Positions 11,905-22,600 of a stretch of DNA of 64,000 nt are shown here, piece after piece. This DNA is from Diphasiastrum complanatum. Its lineage: Eukaryota; Streptophyta; Lycopodiopsida; Lycopodiales; Lycopodiaceae. Under the pieces are notes generated by a model. The model saw only the letters and a program-made list of their open reading frames with translations. It was not told the DNA's origin and searched no databases. The stretch spans positions 21,351,995-21,415,994 of the forward strand of contig CM055095.1 in NCBI GenBank assembly GCA_029204225.1, written 5' to 3'. Numbering within the stretch: the first letter of the stretch is position 1; the number at the start of each line of letters is the position of its first letter. Both the position numbers and the translations under genes were made by a program.

Positions 11905-12526
11905 TTGCTCATAACAGAATCAATTCTCAACACAGAGCTAATAACTTTTTGCCCTCTTTCAGGAAATGTTCGCCAAATTACAGGAACCTTTGGTTTTGAT
12001 CATAGAACCTTCAGTTTGAAGGGCGAACAATCCTTCCCAGCAGATTTCCAGAAACATCAGAAAAACCACCAAAAAATCACCAAAACCCTAAAAATATAAA
12101 AAAAGAACTTCGTTCGATTCACTGTGGATTCAGATCTATCTACTGCCAGATCGGCGAAGAATAATATCAAAAATAGAAGGTTTTATAGAGGATCAGTTGT
12201 CATACTGCTATATTTTTGCCAAAAAAAAGTCTCTTTTTTGCAAAAATATCACTATTACTCTTGATTCTTTGCCAGAACCTTCGTCGAGTTTTCAAATTAT
12301 TCTATTTATAGTAATTTACTACTTTTGAGTTTGGCGAACATTCATTCTATCTGGATCATAGAAAATCTCTATTTTTACCCTCGCCAAACTATAGAAACTG
12401 TGTTTTTATGTGTCAGAAACCTTCGCCAGATCTAGCTTTATCTATGTCAGATTTTTAGTCTGAGAGTTCGGTGAAGGTTATTTCCATAGAATTTGTCAGA
12501 AAACCTAATCAGAGGGTTTTAAACAT
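11905..12526 (+). mobile_element. 5' leader of Tat-like gypsy element E1
   Basis: This stretch aligns by eye with 52340-53060, the leader of element E2. Both share the block CAGATCTATCTACTGCCAG followed by a CGAAGAATAAT-type block and an ACCCTAAAAA block. It carries many copies of TTCGCC and its complement GGCGAA (about 11968, 12021, 12151, 12331, 12379, 12421). The homology stops near 12520, where the zinc-knuckle region present in E2 is missing. Confidence 0.6.
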
Positions 12527-13541
12527 TTGCAAGAGGAAGATGAACTTGAAGTTGCTAGAGCAACAGCCGAAGTTCATTCTTCACTAGTGCAACCACCGAA
12601 TAATTCACTTACAGATATGAATGCTCAGTTGCATCATCATGAAGAACCCTTCAAGATGACTGAATCGGAAGCACCGCAAACAGAACTGCTCATGAATATT
12701 TTGTCTAGTAAGATCAATATCTTGTTGGGAGAGTTCCTGAAGTTGGTGCCAAAAGCAAAATAAGTATTAGCGCAAAAGTTAACTCAAGCTGAACCTGAAG
12801 TCCATCAAGAGTCACTTCTTTGTGCCGGATTTGAAGAATCTAATGAAGTACTCCATGTCGGAGCAGCTTGGGAAAGTGAACAAAAACATATCACTCTGCC
12901 GATACAACACAAGCAATATTCTAACGAAGTAGCCGTGATAGATGGCGGTTCGGGAGTTAACTTGATTTCTACAAAGCTATGTGCAAAATGGGGCCTTACA
13001 AAGATAAAGCCTATGCCTTTTGCCATTAAGCTGGCTGATCAAACGACAGTTCGTCCGCGAGGAATGGTTGAAGATATACCTGTCAGAATTGTCGGAGTAC
13101 AATTCATCATTACTTTCATAGTAATGGACTTACCGGAAGCACCAAATGTCTACCGAGTCCTATTGGGATGCCCATGGTTACGAGTTGCACAAGTAGTTCT
13201 TAACTGGGGTACCGGGAAAATCACTTTTGAAAATCGTGAACGTGCAGTCGAGGCTGATCCTGTAACTTGGACTATCAAACCAGTGGTTCAAAAAGAGGAT
13301 GATGATTCATCAACAACGGATCATACTTGTGACCGACCCGTAAAAAATTTGGGAGCTCATTACGACTCTCAAACCGATATTGTCAACTGGAATGAAGCTC
13401 TTGCAACGATTGACTTTACATCAGGTTATATGTGTCAACAAGATAATCAATCCGATTTGAGCGATATCTCATTATTGGATCGAACCTTGGATACATCGAT
13501 CACTTTTCCATGGAATGTGCTGAATGTAGCTTGGATATCAT
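12527..13541 (+). pseudogene. E1 gag C-terminus and aspartic protease (Tat-like Ty3/gypsy)
   Basis: One reading frame runs from 12527 to 13549, broken once by a TAA at 12761-12763. The last eight codons belong to the far side of a deletion. The protease core is at 12938-12970 with IDGGSGVNLIS, the D-G-G form common in plant Tat/Athila proteases, and a downstream VLLGCPWLRV block. Element E2 carries the same protein with many stops. The gag capsid and zinc knuckle are absent here. At about 13538-13541 the frame jumps from a WIS block straight to the block preceding the reverse transcriptase. Roughly 740 bp present in E2 (about 54500-55243) are missing, with a few shared bases at the junction. 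Confidence 0.75.
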
Positions 13542-14720
13542 ACCTTTAATACCTGATGCAGTTCCAAATGTTACAAAGTTCTATCGCCGTAATCCTAATG
13601 TTGCGGATCTGATAAAGAAAAAGCTTCAGAGATTGCTTGACGCCGATTTCATTTATGAGATCGAACATACCGAATGGGTTTCACCGATTGTCATTGTTCC
13701 TAAGAAGAATGGGAAATTGAGAATTTGTGTGAATCTCAAGGCCTTGAACAAAGTGACGTGAAAGGATCACTTTTCGTTACCTTTTATTGAAAGCATTTTG
13801 GACCGCCTTGTTGGAGCGGAAGCCTATAGTTTTCTGGATGGATTTAGTGGATACAATTAGGTCAAGATTGCACCTACAGATCATCACAAAACAACTTTTG
13901 CAATAGAATGAGAGACCTATTTTTACAAAGTAATGTCGTTTGGACTCTGTAATGCACCAAGTTCGTTCCAAAGAGTAATGCAATTTGCTTTTAAAGATTA
14001 TCTACAAAAATTTCTTGAAATTTACTTGGATGACCTTGGAGTCCATAACACAAATACAGACCAGCTAGATCGATTGGAGAAAGTATTTGAACGATGTCGC
14101 AAGTATCAAATTTCCCTAAATCCAGAAAAGTGCCAGATATGGGTTTCCCACGGAGTTGTTCTTGGACACGTGATATCAAGACATGGCTTTGCCACAAATT
14201 ATTCTAAAATCAAGGTTATTGTGGAATTGCCACCGCCAACAACAATTCGTGGAGTTTATGTGTTTATGGGTCATGCGAACTATTATCAAATTTTTATTAT
14301 CTTCTTTGCGGATTTAGCAAGACCTATATACAAACTGACTATTGTTCCTATTTGGACAGTAGAGGCGTTAGAAGCCTTTGAAAAATTAAAAAAAGCATTT
14401 ACTTCAGTATCGATATTGTGTTCTCCAGATTGGACGATTGAATTTCATGTTCACACTGATGCCTTGAAATATGCAATTGAATCAGTTTTGACGCAGTCAT
14501 GTGAATATAAGAAGGACTATCCAGTACGATTTGCAAGCAGGCAGCTTACAGATCCAGAGAAGAACTATTCCACAACAGAACGTGAAGCATTAGCCATGAT
14601 TTTTTATGTACGGAATTACCTCATGGAAACGCACATTGCATTTTAAACGGATCACTAGCCGTTACTTTACTTGGTAAACAAGACGTGCAATACTGGGCGT
14701 ATTGCAAGATAGTTACTATT
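13541..14720 (+). pseudogene. E1 reverse transcriptase and RNase H
   Basis: The frame begins with IPDAV and continues through WVSPIVIVPKKNGKLR, FLDGFSGYN (first catalytic Asp), MSFGLCNAPSSFQRVMQ and the catalytic YLDDLGVH around 14022-14045. RNase H starts near HVHTDALKYAIESVLTQ, with a changed residue after the Asp, and continues to the TTEREALAM block. Stops at 13759, 13858, 13909, 14644, about 14656 and about 14710 lie in one frame, so this region decayed mainly by point mutation. The order and motifs match plant Ty3/gypsy polyproteins. It cannot encode an active enzyme. Confidence 0.85.
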
Positions 14721-14721
14721 A

Positions 14722-16117
14722 TTGACTGAATTTGACTTTCGAATTGTGGTTTGTAAGGGAAAGCAACATTATCTAGCCGACCACGTTTCGCGAATTGAAT
14801 CCGCACCAGTTAATACTGAAGTGGATGATGAATTACCAAATGCTGCATTATTCTATGTAGAAGCAGTGCCTGAGTGGGTAGCGGATATTGTTGAGTACTT
14901 GATGCGAGGACAACCGAATGACTCTTTGACAAAAGTACAGAAGAGAAAATTGATTCATAAGGCTCAATCTTATCAATCGATTGTAGGACAATTGTATCGT
15001 TGTGGATTAGACAATATTCTATGTAGATGTGTTTTACTGCATGAAATATCAGATTTAGTCATGTTTTCACATGATGGCATGGGCGGAGGACACTTCTCTA
15101 CAGATATTACTGTCGCAAACTTTTGCAATCAGGTTGTTGGTGGCCTACGCTTCATAAGGACACAAAAAATTATATTCAGACATGTGATGTTTGCCAGCGA
15201 GCACGACGGCCTACTAGACAGAACTATGAACCCTTACATCCGGTTTTATCACAAGCGCCATTTGAAAAATGGGGACTGAATTATGTTGGTCCTATTTATC
15301 CTGTCGCACGAGGATCTCAGGCCCAATACATTATCGTAGCAACTGACTATATAATCAAGTGGGTTGAGGCCAAAGTTGTCAAAGTTGCTGATGCGAAATC
15401 TACGGCCAAGTTTCTTTATGGAAATATTATTATCACATTTGGATGTCCGATCGAGATTGTCAGTGACCGGGGTACACACTTTGTTGATCAAATAATAAAG
15501 TGTTTACAGAAAGATTTTTTTTTGTAATACACAGATTTAGTACTCCATATTATCCTAGAGGGAATGGCCAAGCTGAATCTTCCAATAAGATTATCTGCAC
15601 TATAATGACGAAAATAGTTGAAGCGAGTTGGTCTGATTGGAAACATAAACTGCATGCAGCATTATGGGCATTCAAAACCGCTTACAAGAGTAGTACAAAT
15701 CAAACACCCTTTCAACTTGTTTATGGTCAATATGTTGTCATGCCGATTGAATTTCTAATACCATCTTTAAGCATAGCAGCAACAGAACGGTTAAATGATG
15801 ATAAGTCTTTACAACTACGTCAAGAAGCTTTGCACAAATTGTGTGAAATAAGATTGATGGCAGTTCATGCGTTAGCAGCAGAGAAAGCCCGTCGTAAGGC
15901 ATGGCACGATCGTCATTTACACAAAAAAGATCTGAAAGAAGGAGATCTAGCACTGATGTACAAAACCAAGCTGATCAAGGAGAAATTGAAGTTTACCAGT
16001 GAAGGCCCGCATAGAGTGAAGGAAATCCTGAACTATGGAGCAATGATTCTTGAACACTTGGACAGAAAATGTTTTGATACTCCTGTGAATGGCAGCCGAT
16101 TACACAAGTTTTGGTAG
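14722..16117 (+). pseudogene. E1 integrase
   Basis: The frame from the end of RNase H (LADHVSRIES) runs into the integrase zinc-binding region, then shifts near 15125 into 15123-15527 (CDVCQRARRPTRQ, FEKWGLNYVGPI, VATDYIIKWVEA, SDRGTHFVDQ). It shifts again inside a run of T at about 15515-15525 into 15500-16117 (YYPRGNGQAESSNKII). The first catalytic Asp, expected in the WGLD-type block, is Asn here; the second Asp and the Glu are present. The protein ends with the usual RLHKFW-type tail and a stop at 16117. Related E2 lacks this domain entirely. Confidence 0.85.
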
Positions 16118-16740
16118 TCTGCTCCGCCAGTTCAGCAAGCATTTTTTATTTTTATTTGTTTTTTAATTTCTTGTTTTCACTACTTAATTGTTAACTTCTT
16201 TTGGAAAAGACAATGTGAAAAAAAAAATGAAAAAAAAAATGAGGAAAGACTGATGAGCAAAAGTCAAAAATATCATCAGATCATAAAGTAGTCAGATCTT
16301 TATGGAAAAATGACTTAGGAAATTACTTTTTTGGTCATTTTTTGCACAAATTGTGTTAGAATTGTTCGTCGAGTTTTCAGCAGCAAGATCCACCTCAGTT
16401 ATACCCCTATTGAGTTGGGCGAACGTTCTTTTCACCAGTTACTACATGTTTTTGAGTTAGGCAAATGATCAGCAATATGTCATTTTGGGAACCTTCGCCG
16501 ACCACCTTACTCTCCTCAGGAACCTTTGCCGACATGCCAGATGGATTTAAAATACCAAAATTAGGTCGGCTATAGGTTCAGCTCCTGAAAATTTGCATTT
16601 TATGACAGTACTTGGGCGAAGGATCCTCTTGGGCGAAGGTTCGTGCTTCGCCAGACCTGAAAAACGTTTGTCGGATAGCCATAAACCTTTGATGAGATTT
16701 TTATAGCCTATTTTCATAGTACTGAACAAGCCTGCAAATA
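16118..16740 (+). mobile_element. 3' non-coding region of E1
   Basis: An A-rich tract near 16216-16250 may be the remnant polypurine tract. Downstream, TTCGCC/GGCGAA motifs recur (16423, 16494, 16614, 16632, 16646) as in the leader. One pair forms a 7-bp stem (16632-16638 with 16646-16652). LTR ends could not be fixed. Confidence 0.45.
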
Positions 16741-17463
16741 CTGGTTCAAAACTGAACAGCCAAACTAGTATTCTGTGTCATGGACCCTCCAAATTCACCT
16801 ATAAGTTGGCTAAATTCGATTCATTCCTCACTTGTGCTAGCGAAGCTCTTGCCAATTTTTCCAGCGACCAAAGCCTTCAAAACTTTCCATACTGTTTTCT
16901 GATATACACTCGCACTCATTATTAGATGGGAGTGAGAATGAGATGAGGATGAATGTGAGTGAGAAGATTGATAGTGTTTAGGATTTTTAGTTCATTGATG
17001 GATGTTAATAGTATGTGTTTTGTGATCATAAGTTTTAAGATCTTTTTTGTTTGTGATGTAGGTTTGGATATAAAAAATGAAAAATGAGCTTTCATTGCAA
17101 AGGATTCAAAGATCAAATGCATGCAAAAGGAAAAGCAAAGATTGCAAAACAATGGAGACTTCGTGCAAGCATTATAGAGAGAAGCAAACAAGGCAAGTTA
17201 AAACTTTGAAAGTGAGTCTTTTTGTCCTTGAGAGACCTGTTTGTTTATGTTAGGTGAGAGAACCAATATTTTCATCATGTAACCCATCAATTTTGACTCT
17301 GGAACACTGCCCATGTGTGAGCGAGGTTTGTGCTTGGGTGGCTCTACCACCAAGAACCCATCAATTTTGACAAATAGCTTTTTGCATGCCCAAAAAGCTT
17401 TTGATCACTATGTGATGATGTCCTTTTGTGGTGTGGGGAGAGAACCCCCACACCCCCCCCCCC
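16741..17463. other. Intergenic, nothing recognised
   Basis: No ORF with a recognisable product. A homopolymer C run of about ten bases ends it. Confidence 0.4.

Positions 17464-17464
<1 letters not shown>

Positions 17465-17504
<40 letters not shown>
17465..17504. repeat. Microsatellite (AC)20
   Basis: Uninterrupted AC dinucleotides directly after a C run. Confidence 0.97.
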
Positions 17505-17506
<2 letters not shown>

Positions 17507-18770
17507 TTGATTCCTTTGTGTTCACGAGCATGTGCTCTCTTTCCCCGTGTTTATTCCAATAGCTCATTTTTTCTCTCCAACCTCTCCTCCACCATAGTTA
17601 CATGTGTTGTGTATGTCAACACCATGTATGTCCACAATAGCTGACTAGAGGATTGAGTTTTGACACCCTTACAAAGAAAGAGGAACTATTATAGAAATGT
17701 TTTGCCAAATCTGAATAACTCATTAGCATGTTAGTTGTTTCCATGTTGATCAGATGCTCCCTCCTCCCTCCTGAAGCATGTTGATTAGATATTCACCAAA
17801 TTGTTCAATTATATGTTTACAAGAAGCGTATATATTTCTAGTATAAAAAGTAGCACCGCATGCTTGAAATGAAATTTCGATAGTCTTGTAGGGGCTATAT
17901 ATGGTACATACGATTAACGAAGCACTAAGTATTGTAATAGTGTGGTTGAGAATGCAGCTCTGTAAAATCAGTCTTCTAACTACTAAGATGACAAGAAGCA
18001 CAAATTTTATCTAGCTAGAGAATATAGATCTAAAACTATGAAAGATACATATAAAAGTGAAGCTCAAGGACTGGAGGTATCATAGTGTAGCATCGAAGCT
18101 ATATATATGATGTGATTATCTTTTTTGAAATGTACTGTCTATTTCTGCCATGCTACAACTTCTACTGTGTTCCATTTCGTACTTCAGTCACATTTATCAT
18201 ATCATGGTGTCTTTGAACCTCTCCCTTCCTCTGCTACTTATGCAATGTGATTTTGCTCTTTCGTGAAACATTTGTTATTTATTAGCTTGCTCTATATCTC
18301 ATCAGCCAACAACAATATCAGACAAAATGAAATGTATTTTAAGTGCCAACAATCAACTAATGGGAGTGAGATTTCTCAACTGTACAGATTCGACTATCTT
18401 CAGAATTACCAGTCACTACAAAAAGACAAACTATGAATCTATACATTTGACGATTTTAATTCTATCAGCTGATTGCTGGCATTTAAAATGCCCCTCACTT
18501 GGTCACATCTTTACAGTTGGCCAACATAAGACCTGGAAGGTGTCTGTTATTGAGCAACAGCAACAAGGCAGCAACTACAAGATTCTATATAAAAAGCAAT
18601 AACACAACTAATTCTACATGTAAACCAGCTTGCTTTTGAACTGGTCCTCATTCTGACATGTGAAATGGGAAACTCACAATTCCAAAGATGTCAACCATTT
18701 TTCATTGAAATTGCTCTGATATTCTTTTCTTTTCAATAGATCTCTTACTGTATGAACTATACATGTAGAA
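17505..18770 (-). other. Intergenic and probable 3' UTR of the GTPase gene
   Basis: No coding frame is recognised. On the minus strand an AATAAA lies at 18283-18278, about 490 bases after the stop codon of the GTPase gene. It is a possible polyadenylation signal but is not proof of one in a plant. Confidence 0.3.
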
Positions 18771-19694
18771 TCACTTGTACTTTCGTCCTTTCTTTGAAAT
18801 GTGCAATGCATCTCGAGATTGAAGCTTTATGCCTTCTTCATCAGATAAAAACATTGCTTTCCTTTGCTTTGTTTCCACGGTAACAATTGGCTTGACAGCT
18901 GATACCTTTTGGCAAGCACTTTGAAGTATTGTATTCTTCTTGTCTGATTCAAGGTTCAGCCTCTTGCATTCTGCCTCATGCCGTCCATTCCCTGGTTTTT
19001 TGAGCTGAAATTCAAGTTTGTTTCCTGACAATGTCTTAGAAGATTCGGGTACTCCTAGGGCACGATCATTTGCAACACTATCTATGAGGCATGAACAGAA
19101 CTGGGGATTACTCTGAAGCAAATTGTAACCATAACAAGCCGACTCCAAGCCAGAATCTGATGACTTTCTCAAATTCTCTATCAATTTATTCATGCCCTTG
19201 AGTTTTACCTTTAACCTTTCTTTGAGAGTAAGCAAGCTGCTACCTTCTAAAACGTTATACTTTCCAAATTGCTGGACACTCAAAGCTTTCTGTACACTTA
19301 GAACAAGTTTTCCAACCTCTTGCTGCCAAAGCACCCATAACCTTTTGATCTCCTCATTAGTAGCCTGCCATAGTTCTTCCCAATATGCATTCAGCAGATG
19401 TTCCAGATAAGTTTTAGCCTTTTTAGAAGCTTTCTGGCCTACCTCATTGTCTGTAAGTATTCGAGAAAAAACTTCCATAAAAGAGCTATCATTGCCCTGC
19501 TGTTTCACTTCCCTCAACATCCATTTGATGCCATAGTCATAAGCTCTCCGCAAAGCCATACAAATCTTTCCATGAAGGCCACCATCCTTCCCTCCAGAAA
19601 GTAAATTTGCTCTCATACGGTCCAATACATAATGCCATCGCTCCATCAGATCATTGTGTAGTGCAATGCAATTGCCCACCACGTTATCAGAGAC
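18771..19694 (-). CDS. GTPase gene exon 6 (C-terminus)
   Basis: The acceptor is ATGCACAG at 19695. The frame continues phase 0 from exon 5 (MDE then VSDNVVGN) for 307 codons to a TGA at 18771. The product is basic and helical, with a [13 protein letters not shown] block early and a lysine-rich end (KKGRKYK) that could be a nuclear signal. The intron before it is 17,974 bp. Confidence 0.7.
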   Translation of the reverse strand, partial: VSDNVVGNCIALHNDLMERWHYVLDRMRANLLSGGKDGGLHGKICMALRRAYDYGIKWMLREVKQQGNDSSFMEVFSRILTDNEVGQKASKKAKTYLEHLLNAYWEELWQATNEEIKRLWVLWQQEVGKLVLSVQKALSVQQFGKYNVLEGSSLLTLKERLKVKLKGMNKLIENLRKSSDSGLESACYGYNLLQSNPQFCSCLIDSVANDRALGVPESSKTLSGNKLEFQLKKPGNGRHEAECKRLNLESDKKNTILQSACQKVSAVKPIVTVETKQRKAMFLSDEEGIKLQSRDALHISKKGRKYK

Positions 19695-22600
19695 CTGTGC
19701 ATGTCACGAAAAGAGCACCAATCATCTGTAACATAAACACCCCAAATAATTGAAGCAACAATCAAGAAATGTATTGTTGCCAAACCCGACAGGCATAGCA
19801 CAATTGTTTCATGACAAGAACATATGTCTACCTTAGTGATGTTCAATTAATTGTCTAGCAAGCACGTTCCAAATTGAGCACACTAAGTAACGTGCATTTA
19901 ATCTTTCTTTCAAACTCCCATACACTGATTTGACATGATCAGACTCCTAGCTTTTCTAAAGAGTTCATTACTCTAGTTACTATTATTTGAGCTTTGTACA
20001 ATGCAATAAATAATTCCATAGGTTTGCAGTATGTTGAGAACCATCTGTTAGATTCAGAAGCCTAGTGGACTGACATGATATGAATCTTACTCCTAACTTT
20101 TGGAAAGAGTTCATAAGTATTATTCTACATATAACACCATTGTTTATATTACTAATAATCAACAATTCGCGATCTCTTAAGGATTGTCTTTCAGACTCAA
20201 TGCTTCCCTGGCTGTTTTCCCCTACTTACAAATTTTCATGAGCAACAGTACATATGTATGATAGAAGTTGTGCTTTGGAGGATTGGATCAATCAACAATA
20301 TACACCAGAATATCTCTAAGGACAAGTTCAGGACTCAGTTATCTGATAATAATCTGCGAATATCTACAAAGGAATTTACATTTCAGAATGACGGAGTGGT
20401 ATTTGCTAGAAAAGATAGTTCAGGTTGATTCAAGAAAGAAACAAGCATTCAGTGGATTAAATATGAAATCCAAATAGAGTCTAAATAGGTGTCAAGGTTT
20501 ATCTCTAATTCTATGTTGCAAAACCATTTAGGTTGATTACAAAAGTGACAACATTATTTTGTGAAGTCTCATCTTGGATTGTCATGGATAGACCTACCTG
20601 ACAGCAAGACTTTTTATGAAGTTTGGACTGGATCCAAACCTTCATTAAAGCATTTAAAAGTCTTCAGATGCACTGCCTCTGCTCATGTCCCAAAGGACAC
20701 AAGAAAGAAATTAGATGTGCATTCAATCAAAACTATTTTTGTGGGCTATTCTTCTTCTAATGGCATGTATCGACTGTACAATATTGAAACCTGTAAAGTT
20801 TTTACTAGCAGGGATGTCATTGAAGATCAGTTCAACAATCTGAAGGGCAAGAACCAGATCCAGTCTATTGACTCTGCTCCGACAACTGATGTATATTGAA
20901 ATACTATCTCGATTCCTTCAAGTAGTCAACCTGTACAATCAGATTCAGAGGAAGACCAAGAAGCTGCAACTCAGGAGCAACCGTCACAGCCAACACTACC
21001 GACTCAAAATCGAATTTCGCAGCCAGAAGCTCCAACCACGAGATCAACAAGGGTTCGATATACTAATGAGTTTGCTCGCTATTCTATACAGGAACCAACC
21101 ACAATCGAAGAAGCAATGTCACAGGCCGATTAAGATCTCTGGAAGGAAGCCATCCGCTGATGAAGAACAACACTTGGACTGTCACCAAGCTGCCTGCAGA
21201 CAAAAAAGTCATCAACTGCAAATGGATTTTCAAGATCAAGTATAAAGCAGACAGCAGCATCGACAGGAGAAAGGCGTGACTCGTGGCAAGGGGATTTTCA
21301 CACATTCCCAATGTCGACACTGTGAAACCTTTAGCCCAATCGTCAAACACTCCTCTATTCGATTGCTGCTATCCTATGTTGCTGCAACCAACCTTGAGGT
21401 ACACCAGATGTATGTACAAATAGCATTCCTCAATGGAGTCATTGAAGAGGACATCTGTATGATCCAATCTGAAGGCTATGTCCTCAATGGTCAAGAAGAT
21501 CGAGTATGCAAACTCCATAAAGCCTTGTTTGGTTTGAAGCAATCATCGAGAGCATGGTTTCAACGAATCAATACCTTCCTAATTAATTAATTTTCCTAAA
21601 TTCCCCCCCCAAAACCCCTCAAAGCTCATTCTTGTCCCTCATTTCACATTTTTGGTGTTAGAGGTTGAGAGAGAGGGCGCTTTGGTTTGAGAGAGAGGGC
21701 TGCTCAGATTGATGAGAGAGAAGAGGCCAGGGTAGAGAGAGACTGTAGCGGCCTCTGTAGAGAGAGAAAATTACGGTTTAGTTGTAGGTTTGTTTTTTTT
21801 CAACAAAAATCAGGTTTTTTGGCATTCCCTCATGCAAATAGGTCTATTTTTAGGGTCTAGGCATTTCAGATCATAGAGAGAGATTGGGACAGTCTAGAAA
21901 GAGACTATACCAGCCCATCTAGAGAGAGAAGGATAGGGTTTAGGGTTTAGGTCATTTTTTGGAGCCAAAAACAGCTTTTTTGCATTATGGAGGGCCTCTT
22001 CTCGAGGTTTAGGGGTTTAGCTTGATAGGGTTCAGGGTTGGCATTCCCAGGTTCATTGCATTGCGTAGGAGCTCATATCCACTTATCCAGGACCGGTTTC
22101 CTCTGATCAAACAGTAACTCATTCGTCTTTTCTTGCACTTCTTCCGTACTTCACTTCCGTACTTCCTATTTCCTATGCTCGTTTTGTCAGCACTCTCACT
22201 AGGCTGAAAGGCCATCTCCTTGGTGCTGTCAAGGGTGATGGCAAACGCTTAGGCTCCCACCCTTGCCCACACATGCCTGCTCAGGAGCGTTGTAGGCTCA
22301 TTGACATATACGGAGCTCGATTGACGCAGGCCGGTATGTCACTAGATCCTGATGTATTTGCAGTAGTATCATCCACCCCACGGGATCCACTAGCTCCTCG
22401 TCCACCACCACCACGTCCTCCCCCACCACCTGTTCGTGCTCCTCCCCCTCAGCCTGATGCACATCCACCACTCGTTCCTCAGCCCACTGCACCACATCCT
22501 ACCGCACCACCACAACCCAATGCACCACGTCCCGCCCCTCCTCCTGCTGCATCTATTCCAATCGGTGCATTTCCACAGTGTCCTCCTGCAGTCACTCAGA

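Noticed and set aside
15249-15491. Minus-strand frame opposite the E1 integrase
   Set aside because: Shadow of the integrase coding strand; no motif of its own.
17750-18001. 83-aa minus frame near the 3' end of the GTPase gene, considered as a further exon
   Set aside because: Exon 6 already ends in an in-frame stop at 18771 and no splice site or similarity links this frame to the gene.
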